Shown: piece by piece, positions 39,220 to 47,545 of the stretch
Position numbering within the stretch: position 1 is the stretch's first letter
How the letters are laid out: each line of letters opens with the position of its first letter
Source: CAINVV01 sp963663005
GTDB lineage: Bacteria; Bacteroidota; Bacteroidia; Bacteroidales; Prolixibacteraceae
NCBI GenBank assembly: GCA_963663005.2
Contig: CAXXHH010000013.1
Location: 219,270 to 283,269 of the forward strand
DNA length: 64,000 bases
Direction: 5' to 3'
The notes under the pieces: model-generated
Databases searched by the model: none
What the model was told of the DNA's origin: nothing
The model's input: only the letters and a program-made list of their open reading frames with translations
Made by a program: the position numbers and the translations under genes

Positions 39220-39227
39220 CAAATGTA
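39220..39227 (-). promoter_or_regulatory. Candidate -7 element of the first lrp gene
   Basis: TACATTTG matches TAnnTTTG and lies 113 bases before the lrp start. No clear -33 TTTG is at the expected spacing. Confidence 0.35.
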
Positions 39228-39316
39228 ATCAGAATATTAAATATTATAGAATAAAGACACAAAAGCACACAATTCAAAATTTGTAGTTAGATATAAGAAT
39301 CGTACAATTTAAATAG

Positions 39317-40645
39317 ATGACAATGAAAAAATCCTGGCAAATATCGCTGATCCTTGTATTGGCACTCTCTCTGATCGGAGTTTATATTTCCGGCAAGAAT
39401 CCGTTTGAGCTGGATCCTAAAACTGTTCCTGGAGATGTTGCATGGATGCTTACATCAACCGCCCTGGTTCTTTTTATGACTCCGGGTCTGGCATTTTTTT
39501 ACGGCGGAATGATACAACCTAAAAACATTATCTCAACAATGCTACAAAGCTTTGTTGCAATGGGTGTTGTGAGCATTATATGGGTCCTTGTGGGATTTAG
39601 TCTTGCCTTCGGAGATAGTATCGGGCCTGAAAAATTCGGACTAATCGGTAATCCTTTCACCTATTTCATGTTTAAAGGTGTCGGTGGAAATATTAATGCT
39701 GCGTTTGCTCCTACAATACCCTTGGCTCTATTTGCAATCTTTCAGATGAAATTTGCCATTATCACGCCGGCTCTAATCACTGGTTCATTCGCCGGGAGAG
39801 TAAAATTTAGCTCGTACATTCTGTTTATGTCGCTGTTTTCAATCTTTATTTACGCTCCTTTAGCACACTGGACTTGGCATCCGAATGGTTTCTTGCGCAA
39901 CTGGGGTGTTCTTGATTTTGCCGGGGGCACTGTCGTCCATATGTCTGCCGGATTTGCAGCGCTTGCCGGAGCAATGTTTTTAGGCCCCCGACGAGATTAC
40001 CAACAACAATTCCACCCTGCCAATATCCCTTTCGTTTTGCTCGGGGCTAGCATGCTCTGGTTTGGATGGTTCGGTTTCAACGCCGGATCCGCCCTCTCTG
40101 CCAACACGATCGCCACTGTTGCACTGATGAATACAAACATCGCCTCGGCAGCAGCCATGATCGGGTTTATACTTTTTGATGTAGCAATGGGAAGAAAACC
40201 TTCCGCAATGGGTGCAGCTATCGGATTGGTAGTTGGATTGGTTGCTATAACGCCGGGTGCCGGGTTTGTTAATCTGGGTGCCTCTATTTTTATCGGACTG
40301 TTTGCCTCGTTTATATGCAATATTGCAATTTCATACCGTTCCAAGACCTCTCTCGACGATACCCTGGATGTATTTCCGGCTCACGGAATGGGAGGAATAA
40401 TCGGAATGTTACTGACGGCTGTCTTCGCTCAGGGTGTTGGGCTTATTTATGGTGAGTTCAAAACGTTCCTTTTCCACCTGATTGCCCTCGTGATTGTTGC
40501 GGTATATACTTTCGGAGGCTCCTATTTATTGTACATGCTGACGAACAAAGTACTTCCAATGAGAGTACCTCCTAAGGCAGAGCGCCTTGGACTGGATATC
40601 ACTCAACACGATGAATCCTACATGGCTGAACCGATCAGAGATTAG
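39317..40645 (+). CDS. Ammonium transporter (second copy)
   Basis: A second Amt channel, 442 residues, divergent from the lrp gene. Pore histidines lie in GGTVVHMS (about 208) and FPAHGMGG (about 357), and FYGGM and WFGFNAGSA are conserved. The tail ends LGLDITQHDESYMAEPIRD. It has no adjacent P-II gene of its own, so the GlnK-like protein at 35897 may serve both. A second in-frame ATG at 39323 is an alternative start. A long hairpin at 40654-40704 ends the gene and that of the convergent nitroreductase. Confidence 0.95.
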   Translation: MTMKKSWQISLILVLALSLIGVYISGKNPFELDPKTVPGDVAWMLTSTALVLFMTPGLAFFYGGMIQPKNIISTMLQSFVAMGVVSIIWVLVGFSLAFGDSIGPEKFGLIGNPFTYFMFKGVGGNINAAFAPTIPLALFAIFQMKFAIITPALITGSFAGRVKFSSYILFMSLFSIFIYAPLAHWTWHPNGFLRNWGVLDFAGGTVVHMSAGFAALAGAMFLGPRRDYQQQFHPANIPFVLLGASMLWFGWFGFNAGSALSANTIATVALMNTNIASAAAMIGFILFDVAMGRKPSAMGAAIGLVVGLVAITPGAGFVNLGASIFIGLFASFICNIAISYRSKTSLDDTLDVFPAHGMGGIIGMLLTAVFAQGVGLIYGEFKTFLFHLIALVIVAVYTFGGSYLLYMLTNKVLPMRVPPKAERLGLDITQHDESYMAEPIRD

Positions 40646-40653
40646 AGGGTAGA

Positions 40654-40704
40654 GGGTTAAAAAAGTAAAAAGTGGGAGAAACCCACTTTTTACTTTTTTA
40701 ACCC
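40654..40704. terminator. Bidirectional terminator, 23-bp perfect hairpin
   Basis: GGGTT, A6, GTAAAAAGTGGG (40654-40676) pairs perfectly with 40682-40704 around loop AGAAA. T-runs occur on both strands. The right arm overlaps the last codons of the nitroreductase gene. Confidence 0.85.
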
Positions 40705-41267
40705 GGGACTGTCCTGTAACAGTTCCTGACAACTTTTTTCCAATCAATTTCCTTTTCCGTCAAAGCTGGACGATCTGCGGCTTTATATCCTATTCCTACT
40801 ACTGAGAGGACTTCCAAATGGTCAGGAATATTCAATAACTCGCTAATAAATTCGTTGGCTGTTTTATCATCATCAAAGTAGCGCTTATGGATCTGCACCC
40901 AACAGGAACCTAAGCCCAATGCCTCTGCGGCCAGTTGTAAAATAATTGAAGCAATGGAGCAATCTTCAATCCAGATATCACTCTTGGTTTTGTCGCCCGT
41001 TACCACAACGGCAAGTGGGGCGTGCTTTAAAAGGCAAGCGCCATGTGGTTTGGAAATCGATAGCTGTTCGAGCAGCCTTGGGTCATCAACGACAATAAAT
41101 TCCCAGGGTTGACTGTTTTTTGAGGAAGGCGAAAGCAACACTGCTTTTAGAAGTTGATGTATTAATTCCTCTTCGACTCTTTTGTCACTAAATTTTCTGG
41201 TACTTCTTCGGTTATAAAGGACGTCAAGCATGGTTGGTTTTTTTGCAAAAATAGAAAGCAAATCCAT
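40698..41267 (-). CDS. Nitroreductase family protein
   Basis: FMN-dependent NAD(P)H oxidoreductase of about 189 residues. RRSTRKF near the N-terminus is the FMN-phosphate-binding motif, and LSPSSKNSQPWEF, GLGSCWV and VGIGYKA are family landmarks. ATG 41267 is chosen; ATG 41231, just before the RRS motif, is a credible alternative, and a TTG at 41288 is least likely. The 3' end overlaps the arm of a long hairpin, so its final codons and terminator share DNA. Physiological substrate is unknown. Confidence 0.9.
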   Translation of the reverse strand: MDLLSIFAKKPTMLDVLYNRRSTRKFSDKRVEEELIHQLLKAVLLSPSSKNSQPWEFIVVDDPRLLEQLSISKPHGACLLKHAPLAVVVTGDKTKSDIWIEDCSIASIILQLAAEALGLGSCWVQIHKRYFDDDKTANEFISELLNIPDHLEVLSVVGIGYKAADRPALTEKEIDWKKVVRNCYRTVPG

Positions 41268-41378
41268 TGCCCAACCTTCATTTTTCAATTATTTTCAAAA
41301 AGTTTGATTATTTCGTCAGATTGAACTATAAACAGCCCCCAGATTTAAAAAATTCTAGTAAAAACTCACAAATACCTA

Positions 41379-41780
41379 CTAACGTTTAACAAAACTGGAG
41401 TAAACCTGATCAATTAGAATGAGTAAGGAAATAGCCGCCAATCCTGTTACGAATGTCGGTGAAAGTGTCTTCATCGCATTCGAAATCAAATGAAATGGCT
41501 TATTTACAAACGACAGATCAATCTGAGATAAAGATTGGAAAATTGTTGACTGGTCCTTCGCTGGGAAATAGGATCTAAGAAGTATTGAACCAACAATTAC
41601 CAATAAAATTGCAACTGAAAATTTCAACCAAATCCTTCCGGCTATAATTGGTTGATAAGCCACAGGAGACTCTTTCCTTTCTAACATTACCCGATCCATA
41701 ACTAACCGTGTAAAATTATCGGAGGGCCTTTCGATGGGAAGCTCTTTCAAGAATTTCCCAAGATTATCCTGATTTTTCAT
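41379..41780 (-). CDS. Small two-helix membrane protein downstream of an ECF sigma factor
   Basis: A 133-residue protein with no recognised domain. Two hydrophobic segments (about 50-68 and 108-126) suggest membrane insertion with a cytoplasmic N-terminal region of about 48 residues (LKELPIERPSDNFTRLVMDRV). It starts 25 bases after the sigma factor stop on the same strand. Position and topology suggest an anti-sigma factor or sigma-operon membrane partner (inference), although no zinc-binding HxxxCxxC motif is present. Confidence 0.6.
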   Translation of the reverse strand: MKNQDNLGKFLKELPIERPSDNFTRLVMDRVMLERKESPVAYQPIIAGRIWLKFSVAILLVIVGSILLRSYFPAKDQSTIFQSLSQIDLSFVNKPFHLISNAMKTLSPTFVTGLAAISLLILIDQVYSSFVKR

Positions 41781-41805
41781 ATCTTTTCTTTTTAATATTC
41801 AATAT

Positions 41806-42396
41806 TCAATGAACCAAAACATCTTCCCGTTTTAATAGTCCGTGGAGCTGCTCGTATAATCTTTTTCGACTACGGAAGAGCTTAATTTTCACATTTGAAG
41901 CCGAAAGATCCATAATCTGAGCAACTTGGTCAACGGGCAAATCCTCGAAATAAAAGAGATTCAATATTGCTCTTTCATCCGGAGCCAAAAGCTCCATCGC
42001 ATTGTGTAAATGGTACGCCCGCTCTTCTGCGCTAAGCATCCCAACTGCATTTTCCGTATCCAACAACTCATCATCTGAAAGTTTGTAATCTTCCAAACTT
42101 ACTTGATTATGATGAATACTCCTCACTTTAGATATAGCGGTCGTGTAAACAATTCTGAAAAACCAAGTTTTAAAGGACGATGCGCCTTTAAAACTATCAA
42201 GCGATTTAAATGCCTTTACAAATGCGTCCTGGGCAGCTTCTTCCGCATCTTCCCTATTCCTCGTAATTTTATATGAAAGAGAAAATGCCAACTGCTTGTA
42301 CTTTTCAACAAGTGGTCCGAAGGATTCATTTTTCCCCTTCAATACTTCCGCTATATAATATGTGTCACTTTTTGCCTCCATCACTTCATTAGACAC
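41806..42396 (-). CDS. ECF-family RNA polymerase sigma factor
   Basis: Extracytoplasmic-function sigma factor of 196 residues. Region 2 includes FSLSYKITRNREDAEEAAQDAFVKAF and FKTWFFRIVYTTAISKVR, and region 4 includes ALNLFYFEDLPVDQVAQIMDLSASNVKIKLFRSRKRLYEQL-like sequence. It would direct RNA polymerase to stress or envelope promoters. The co-directional 133-residue membrane protein gene downstream is the likely partner. It diverges from the DUF6249 gene. GGTTACAG (42411-42418) and CTGTAACC (42504-42511) are an inverted pair in the upstream region, too far apart to interpret. Confidence 0.92.
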   Translation of the reverse strand: MSNEVMEAKSDTYYIAEVLKGKNESFGPLVEKYKQLAFSLSYKITRNREDAEEAAQDAFVKAFKSLDSFKGASSFKTWFFRIVYTTAISKVRSIHHNQVSLEDYKLSDDELLDTENAVGMLSAEERAYHLHNAMELLAPDERAILNLFYFEDLPVDQVAQIMDLSASNVKIKLFRSRKRLYEQLHGLLKREDVLVH

Positions 42397-42565
42397 ATTG
42401 CAGAAAAAACGGTTACAGCATTCTGAAAAATTTCACACTAAAATTACAATTTTAAATTCAATTGGAATTTTTATCCAAACATTGAAATTTTTCATTCAAA
42501 CACCTGTAACCAGATTTTGATCATTGCGTCAAAGAGGCAAATGTTGAACCTCAAAATATAAACAA

Positions 42566-42913
42566 ATGGTCGAAATTTTAGTTCCTATTGCAGTATTTGC
42601 AATGATTTTTGGCATCGTATATGTCATCGTAACAGCCCGTAACCGCGAACGCATGGCCTTGATCGAAAAAGGTGCAGATCCGAAATTATTTGAATCCATT
42701 AAAACCTCCTCTAAAACAAGGTTGCTAAAATGGGGACTTTTATTGGTTGGAGTTGGTATAGGCTGCTTTATTGCAGAGATGCTGGTTAATTCCGGGATGA
42801 ATGAGGAAACGATATATCCGGCAATGATCTGCATTTTTGGCGGAGCAGGATTATTGGTAGCTTATAAAATGGAGCCCAAATCCAACAATTCAAAAGACAG
42901 CACGATCGAATAA
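42566..42913 (+). CDS. DUF6249 family membrane protein
   Basis: A 115-residue protein of a small Bacteroidota membrane family of unknown function. Hydrophobic helices lie at about 4-22, 52-72 and 85-101. The segment ARNRERMALIEKGADPKLF after the first helix is the family signature. It diverges from the ECF sigma operon, and the two could be co-regulated from the shared 169-base intergenic region (inference). Confidence 0.82.
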   Translation: MVEILVPIAVFAMIFGIVYVIVTARNRERMALIEKGADPKLFESIKTSSKTRLLKWGLLLVGVGIGCFIAEMLVNSGMNEETIYPAMICIFGGAGLLVAYKMEPKSNNSKDSTIE

Positions 42914-42941
42914 GCAAAATTTAGGAAATCCTGAATAAAAC

Positions 42942-44219
42942 TTATTTAGTGCACCTAAGGATTGCTTTTCGTATAGCCTGTTGACAAACCGGACAGAAAC
43001 TGTTCGGTTTGTTTGATTTCATTCGGCAGTCTTGCATCGGACTGTAAATTCCTTTCGAAACATACCCTCCACCCTCAAAGACGCCCGTTTTAGCAACGAA
43101 CTCAGCACTTCTAGGTGTCGGTATTGGCGTAGCCGGATCAATCAAATTACCCCATTTAGTTTTAAAATCCACTAAAGTCGTAAGGTTTGGTTCCCAGGGT
43201 TCAACTTTCAGATTATAGAAATCCTCATATGCCACCTCCGAATTATAATATTCATCTCCCAGGCCGGCAAATTCATGTCCGAATTCATGGATAAAAACCT
43301 GAGGAGCCAAAGCATGACCGGAGGTGCAAACAGAAATATAGTTGCAAAAACCGCCACCACCGTATTCGGTTGAGTTTACCAAAACGATCAAATAATCGTA
43401 CGGCACTGCTGAAGCCTGATCATGAACAGATTTCATATCCGTTGTAGTCAGATACCGGGCTACATCAAAAGTGTAGAAAGTGCTGTTATACAATGTGTTT
43501 ACATAGATATTTCTGCCTGGAATATCGGTTCCGGACTCCTCCGAAGCTGTTTCTAGCCCGTAAATATTAAATTCTTTCTTTAACGACGCAAATGGCTCAA
43601 CAACAAACAGAGAATCTACCAGTCTATTCGCATCTTTTACGAATTTATCCATCTCCTCTTTCTTGTAGCCTTCAGCTAAAATCGCAATATCTACTTTTTT
43701 TGAAGATTCTCCGGATTTTTTGAGTACATCGACCTTGGTTTTGAGTGGTAACTCTTTAGAAACAAAATAATTAGTTGGATCAACTTTAGTAGAATATATA
43801 TTCTCAAAAATGCCGTCTCTGTTCCGGCATTCTATCTCAATGATCACCTTGTTTTTGGGAAATGGAAAACGAAGCACCTGATAAAATGCTCTTTCCATCT
43901 TCTTTGCCTCGGCCGTTGTCTGCCACTCCTGAAATAGAGGCGAAAAACCCTTTTGGTAAATTAATATTTTAGTAGCCTCATCCTTAATATTGTAACGATA
44001 ATTACCCAAATTTTGATCCTCCGAAAGAAGGTGCTCAACCCCACCCCAATATGGCTCCTTTTTTTGTTGTACCTCAATGACCCGAGCCGTTGAACTGGTG
44101 CCCGACAGCAAATAATCAAACCGGAAAGCGCCTTCCTTAAAATAGTCGGCAAATTTTAATTGCGCCTGAAGCATAAATGGGACAAACAACAAAGCAATAC
44201 AGAAAATCCTTTTAATCAT
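42942..44219 (-). CDS. M64 family (IgA-peptidase-like) metallopeptidase
   Basis: Secreted zinc peptidase of 425 residues from ATG 44219 (signal peptide MIKRIFCIALLFVPFMLQA). An upstream ATG at 44255 would add 12 residues before the signal and is less likely. The zinc motif is IHEFGHEFAGLGDEYY, the HExxHxxGxxD form of M64. The C-terminus carries CRMKSNKPNSFCPVCQ, a conserved cysteine-rich end. Relatives include IgA-cleaving enzymes, but this environmental-looking organism may use it for general protein degradation (inference). It converges with the DUF6249 gene at 29 bases. Confidence 0.9.
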   Translation of the reverse strand: MIKRIFCIALLFVPFMLQAQLKFADYFKEGAFRFDYLLSGTSSTARVIEVQQKKEPYWGGVEHLLSEDQNLGNYRYNIKDEATKILIYQKGFSPLFQEWQTTAEAKKMERAFYQVLRFPFPKNKVIIEIECRNRDGIFENIYSTKVDPTNYFVSKELPLKTKVDVLKKSGESSKKVDIAILAEGYKKEEMDKFVKDANRLVDSLFVVEPFASLKKEFNIYGLETASEESGTDIPGRNIYVNTLYNSTFYTFDVARYLTTTDMKSVHDQASAVPYDYLIVLVNSTEYGGGGFCNYISVCTSGHALAPQVFIHEFGHEFAGLGDEYYNSEVAYEDFYNLKVEPWEPNLTTLVDFKTKWGNLIDPATPIPTPRSAEFVAKTGVFEGGGYVSKGIYSPMQDCRMKSNKPNSFCPVCQQAIRKAILRCTK

Positions 44220-44353
44220 TTTGACTGGAATAAATAAAACAGATAAGAGCGACAAACAATAATCAATAAGAATCGGCCTAAATTCGGCTTATTCATTAAT
44301 TTTGCAGACGATTCAAAAATAATTATTTCTGAACAGTTTTAAAGAAATACACC

Positions 44354-45604
44354 ATGCAAGTTTTTTATGATTATTTAAGGGAACTATTTCTGAATGCACA
44401 GTTACACCCGAAAGTTGCGATTTATTTGTCCGCCATCGGAACATTTTTGATTTTGTCGACTATTTCTCTGATCCTGTTCTTTCCCTTCCGAAAATTACTT
44501 ATCGCAATTATTGAAAAATTCACCAGAAAAACAGAAACGATTTGGGATGATGTTTTATTTGAACACCGCGTTTTTCATGCTGTTGCACACCTGATACCGG
44601 CGGTCTTTATATACGCTTCCGCAGGATTTGGCGCTGAAGACCTAGTTGCTTTACCCGAAGTAATTAAGGGTATTGCCAAAATATACATCACTTTTGCGGT
44701 CGTCCTTAGCTTGATACGATTCCTAGATGCTTCTCAGGACATTTACAACACCTATCCATTTGCTCAGGAGCGACCCATTAAGGGTTATCTGCAATTGGTC
44801 AAGATTCTCATTTACTCAGTAGCGGCCATTATTGTATTCTCTATTCTTGTAAATCAGGATCCCGGTAGAATATTCACCGGACTAGGGGCCATGGCAGCTG
44901 TGCTAATGTTTGTGTTTAAAGATCCAATTTTGGGCTTTGTAGCAAGTATACAACTGGCTGCCAATAAGATGGTAAAACCAGGCGATTGGATCACTGTTCC
45001 CAAATTTAATGTAGATGGAACTGTTGTGGACATCTCTCTTACGACTGTCAAAATTCAGAATTGGGACAAAACGATTACTTCACTACCCACTTACTCACTG
45101 GTTTCTGAATCAGTCACGAATTGGATTGGTATGCAGGAATCAGGCGGCAGACGCATCCAGCGGTCTGTGTTTATCGATATGGCTTGCATTAAATTCTGTG
45201 ATCAGGAATTTGTGAAGCGCATTGCCCAGCTTCCTATCATAAAAGACTATAACAAACAGAAAAGGGAACTCGACCCAACGTTCCCCGACTGGGAAATTCA
45301 GATGGGAACACAACCAACAAATCTTGCCGCGTTTAAAGCCTATGTTGAAGCTTTCCTTTGGACGAATCCAAACACGCACAACCACATGACACTGATTGTC
45401 AGGTTTCTGCAATCGACTGAACGCGGATTGCCTCTTGAATATATTGTTTTTAGCAAAGAACAGCAATCTGACATTTTTGAATCTATCCAGGCAGAAATTG
45501 TAGACCATATTTTGGCAGTAATTTCTGAATTCGATCTGAAAGTCTTTCAGAATCCGTCGGGAAGTGACTTCAGGTATATTGCAGCAGTCAATAAAGACAG
45601 ATAA
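44354..45604 (+). CDS. MscS-family mechanosensitive channel (YbdG-like)
   Basis: Inner-membrane channel of 416 residues opened by membrane tension. It has about five N-terminal transmembrane helices and then the MscS pore and beta domain: FVASIQLAANKMVKPGDWI, then GTVVDISLTTVKIQNWDKTITSLPTY. The stretch WIGMQESGGRRIQRSVFID matches the YbdG (MscM) subgroup. It protects cells from osmotic downshock. It is transcribed divergently from the M64 peptidase and upstream of the second lrp gene, with no sign of co-regulation. Confidence 0.92.
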   Translation: MQVFYDYLRELFLNAQLHPKVAIYLSAIGTFLILSTISLILFFPFRKLLIAIIEKFTRKTETIWDDVLFEHRVFHAVAHLIPAVFIYASAGFGAEDLVALPEVIKGIAKIYITFAVVLSLIRFLDASQDIYNTYPFAQERPIKGYLQLVKILIYSVAAIIVFSILVNQDPGRIFTGLGAMAAVLMFVFKDPILGFVASIQLAANKMVKPGDWITVPKFNVDGTVVDISLTTVKIQNWDKTITSLPTYSLVSESVTNWIGMQESGGRRIQRSVFIDMACIKFCDQEFVKRIAQLPIIKDYNKQKRELDPTFPDWEIQMGTQPTNLAAFKAYVEAFLWTNPNTHNHMTLIVRFLQSTERGLPLEYIVFSKEQQSDIFESIQAEIVDHILAVISEFDLKVFQNPSGSDFRYIAAVNKDR

Positions 45605-45669
45605 GAATAGATTCGCTTTTAAAATGTCGTGTCATTTACATAACATTCGACATCATATTAAAAAATTGA

Positions 45670-45684
45670 GCAAAGAATCTTTGC
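45670..45684. promoter_or_regulatory. Palindrome upstream of the second lrp gene
   Basis: GCAAAGAATCTTTGC is a perfect palindrome around a central A, 77 bases before the lrp GTG start. It may be an autoregulatory Lrp-type site; this is positional inference only. Confidence 0.35.
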
Positions 45685-45760
45685 AATTAATTTGTCGAAA
45701 GAGCGAAAAAGTTATAGTTTTGGCGAATAATAGTCAATTTACTAACAAATTGAAAGTAAC

Positions 45761-46261
45761 GTGAAGAAGAATAATCTCGAATTTGAAGAAGATTTTAAAG
45801 AACAGGCGGTTCAGATAGATGATTTGGATCGAAAAATATTGAAACTTATCACCAACAATGCCAGAGTCCCTTTTCTGGAGGTTGCCCGTGAATGTGGGGT
45901 CTCAGGGGCAGCGATTCATCAGCGCGTACAGCGGTTGATCTCGATGGGGGTAGTGACAGGATCCGAGTTTATAGTTAGTCCGTCACGGATGGGCTACAAT
46001 ACAACCGCTTTTATGGGTATTTACCTCGAGAAAACCAGTTTTGACCGCAAAGTTCTGAAACAATTGAAAGATATTCCTGAAGTGGTTGAATGTCATCACA
46101 CTACAGGTCAATACGCGATCTTCATAAAAATACAAACAAAGACGAACAAGCATTTGATGAAGATTATCGATACGGATCTTCAAGCTATTGATGGGATTGC
46201 ACGCACTGAAACCTTTATCTCATTGGAGCAGGATTTCAAGCGGCAGATCCCAATCAAATAA
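45761..46261 (+). CDS. Lrp/AsnC family transcriptional regulator (second copy)
   Basis: A 166-residue Lrp-type regulator paralogous to the one at 38642. The winged helix (LDRKILKLITNNARVPFLEVARECGVSGAAIHQRV) and RAM domain (VECHHTTGQYAIF, TETFISLEQDFKRQIPI) match it closely. It has a longer acidic N-terminal extension (NLEFEEDFKEQAVQ). The start is GTG 45761. A palindrome lies upstream. Targets are unknown; possibilities include amino-acid metabolism and the nitrogen module. The gene ends at a 20-bp hairpin shared with the convergent DUF3127 gene. Confidence 0.92.
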   Translation: MKKNNLEFEEDFKEQAVQIDDLDRKILKLITNNARVPFLEVARECGVSGAAIHQRVQRLISMGVVTGSEFIVSPSRMGYNTTAFMGIYLEKTSFDRKVLKQLKDIPEVVECHHTTGQYAIFIKIQTKTNKHLMKIIDTDLQAIDGIARTETFISLEQDFKRQIPIK

Positions 46262-46264
46262 AAC

Positions 46265-46308
46265 TTACCATTTTAAGTTACCTCATGGGAGGTAACTTAA
46301 AATGGTAA
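46265..46308. terminator. Bidirectional 20-bp perfect hairpin
   Basis: TTACCATTTTAAGTTACCTC (46265-46284) pairs perfectly with 46289-46308 around loop ATGG. The right arm includes the last codons (Leu-Pro-Phe-stop) of the DUF3127 gene. Confidence 0.75.
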
Positions 46309-46671
46309 ATCATCATTTTCTCCATCCTTCACCGGTAAAAAATCATCTTCATTATATGGTGGTGGAACCGTCTGATCACCAACCGTAGACGCTTTCTCGA
46401 TCCGATCGATTTTGAATGCATTGACGTTGTGGTACCATTTGCCATTGTACTCACGACCTTCGAGACTGAAACTGACTTCAACCTCCCGATTTTTATCGCT
46501 TTCCCTGATCATTTCCGTTTTGTCGTTGAACAGTGTAAAACAAATTTTCTTAGGAAACTGATCATCAGGAACTTCAAGAACAAAATCCAATTTTTTCCAC
46601 TCGCCTCTTGCACTGCTGCCTGTCTGCATCGCAAGAATATCAACTACTTTTCCTTTTACTTTGAAACTCAT
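46297..46671 (-). CDS. DUF3127 family protein with SSB-like C-terminal tail
   Basis: A 124-residue protein of a Bacteroidota family with unknown function. The N-terminal 85 residues (MSFKVKGKVVDILAMQTG, then GEWKKLDFVLEV, KICFTLFNDK) look like an OB-fold. It ends in an acidic tail with a hydrophobic tip, ENDDLPF, like the DDIPF tip of single-stranded DNA-binding protein. That tip recruits replication and repair enzymes in SSB, so this could be a nucleic-acid-binding or SSB-related protein (inference). Its stop codon lies inside a long hairpin. Confidence 0.85.
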   Translation of the reverse strand: MSFKVKGKVVDILAMQTGSSARGEWKKLDFVLEVPDDQFPKKICFTLFNDKTEMIRESDKNREVEVSFSLEGREYNGKWYHNVNAFKIDRIEKASTVGDQTVPPPYNEDDFLPVKDGENDDLPF

Positions 46672-46764
46672 AATGTTTTATCTTATAAACGAAACCCGGA
46701 AGATGAAATTCATCTATTCCGGGTTCTGTTTTGAGGTTAAACCTCTCTATTAATACATTTAAAA

Positions 46765-47493
46765 TTACTTACCTGCAGGGGCAGCGGCAGGAGTTGGCTC
46801 AATACTTAATAATTCAACTTCGAAAACAAGTACTGAATTTGGCTTAATTTTTGGTCCGGCAGCTTGCTCACCATAACCAAGTTCCGAAGGAATATAAATT
46901 TTATATTTTGAACCGACAGGCATTAATTGCAGTGCTTCAGTCCATCCTTTGATAACCTGACCCAAGCCAAAAGTAACAGGCTCGCCACGATCAACTGAAC
47001 TATCAAATACTTTTCCATCGATAGTTGTTCCGTGATAATGCACTTTCACTGTGTTTTCAGCAGTAGGTTTTGGTCCTGTTCCTGCCTTTAATACTTCATA
47101 TTGCAGACCTGAGGCTGTGGTTGTGACTCCGGAACGTTTTCCATTGTCAGCTAAAAATTTCTGACCGGCTTCCTTATTTTTACCACCTTCCAAAGATTGT
47201 GCTTTTACGAAATATCCTTGTGTAATAGCACCAGCTTTACCTGAAGCAATAAGTCCCGAATCACCTTTCATGATCGTTGCAAATGCCTGCAGAATAATTT
47301 CAGGATTAAGTTCCTTGCCACCTGGAGCTTCAGGAAGATTTTTCTTAATGTTGTTGCCTAAATCAACGCCAATCGCATAGGCTGCAGAGTCGGCTTGCGT
47401 TTTCAGCTTAATTTGTTGTGAATTGGTTGGGTTACAAGAAGCCAGAACAATAGACCCGGCTACAAATGCGAGAAGTAAATTTTTAATTTGCAT
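46765..47493 (-). CDS. FKBP-type peptidyl-prolyl isomerase lipoprotein
   Basis: Periplasm-facing proline isomerase of 242 residues. The N-terminal lipobox (VLASC, Cys20) marks a lipoprotein. An FKBP_N helical dimerisation domain covers about 30-125, and the FKBP domain about 130-232, with KVHYHGTTIDGKVFDSS, GLGQVIKGWTEALQLMPVG and YIPSELGYGEQA. It belongs to the Mip/FkpA type and helps exported proteins fold. It is in the same direction as apbE but 52 bases away. Confidence 0.93.
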   Translation of the reverse strand: MQIKNLLLAFVAGSIVLASCNPTNSQQIKLKTQADSAAYAIGVDLGNNIKKNLPEAPGGKELNPEIILQAFATIMKGDSGLIASGKAGAITQGYFVKAQSLEGGKNKEAGQKFLADNGKRSGVTTTASGLQYEVLKAGTGPKPTAENTVKVHYHGTTIDGKVFDSSVDRGEPVTFGLGQVIKGWTEALQLMPVGSKYKIYIPSELGYGEQAAGPKIKPNSVLVFEVELLSIEPTPAAAPAGK

Positions 47494-47545
47494 AACTGTA
47501 CTATAAATAATTGAATGATTGTTCTTAAAGTTGCGAAGATAACGA

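Noticed and set aside
42411..42511. GGTTACAG...CTGTAACC inverted pair between the sigma factor and DUF6249 genes
   Set aside because: Arms are 8 bases and about 85 bases apart, so chance is likely; no supporting consensus.
45564..45764. 66-codon plus-strand frame overlapping the MscS gene end and the lrp start
   Set aside because: It starts inside the MscS coding region in another frame and has no domain or ribosome-binding context; it is a shadow.
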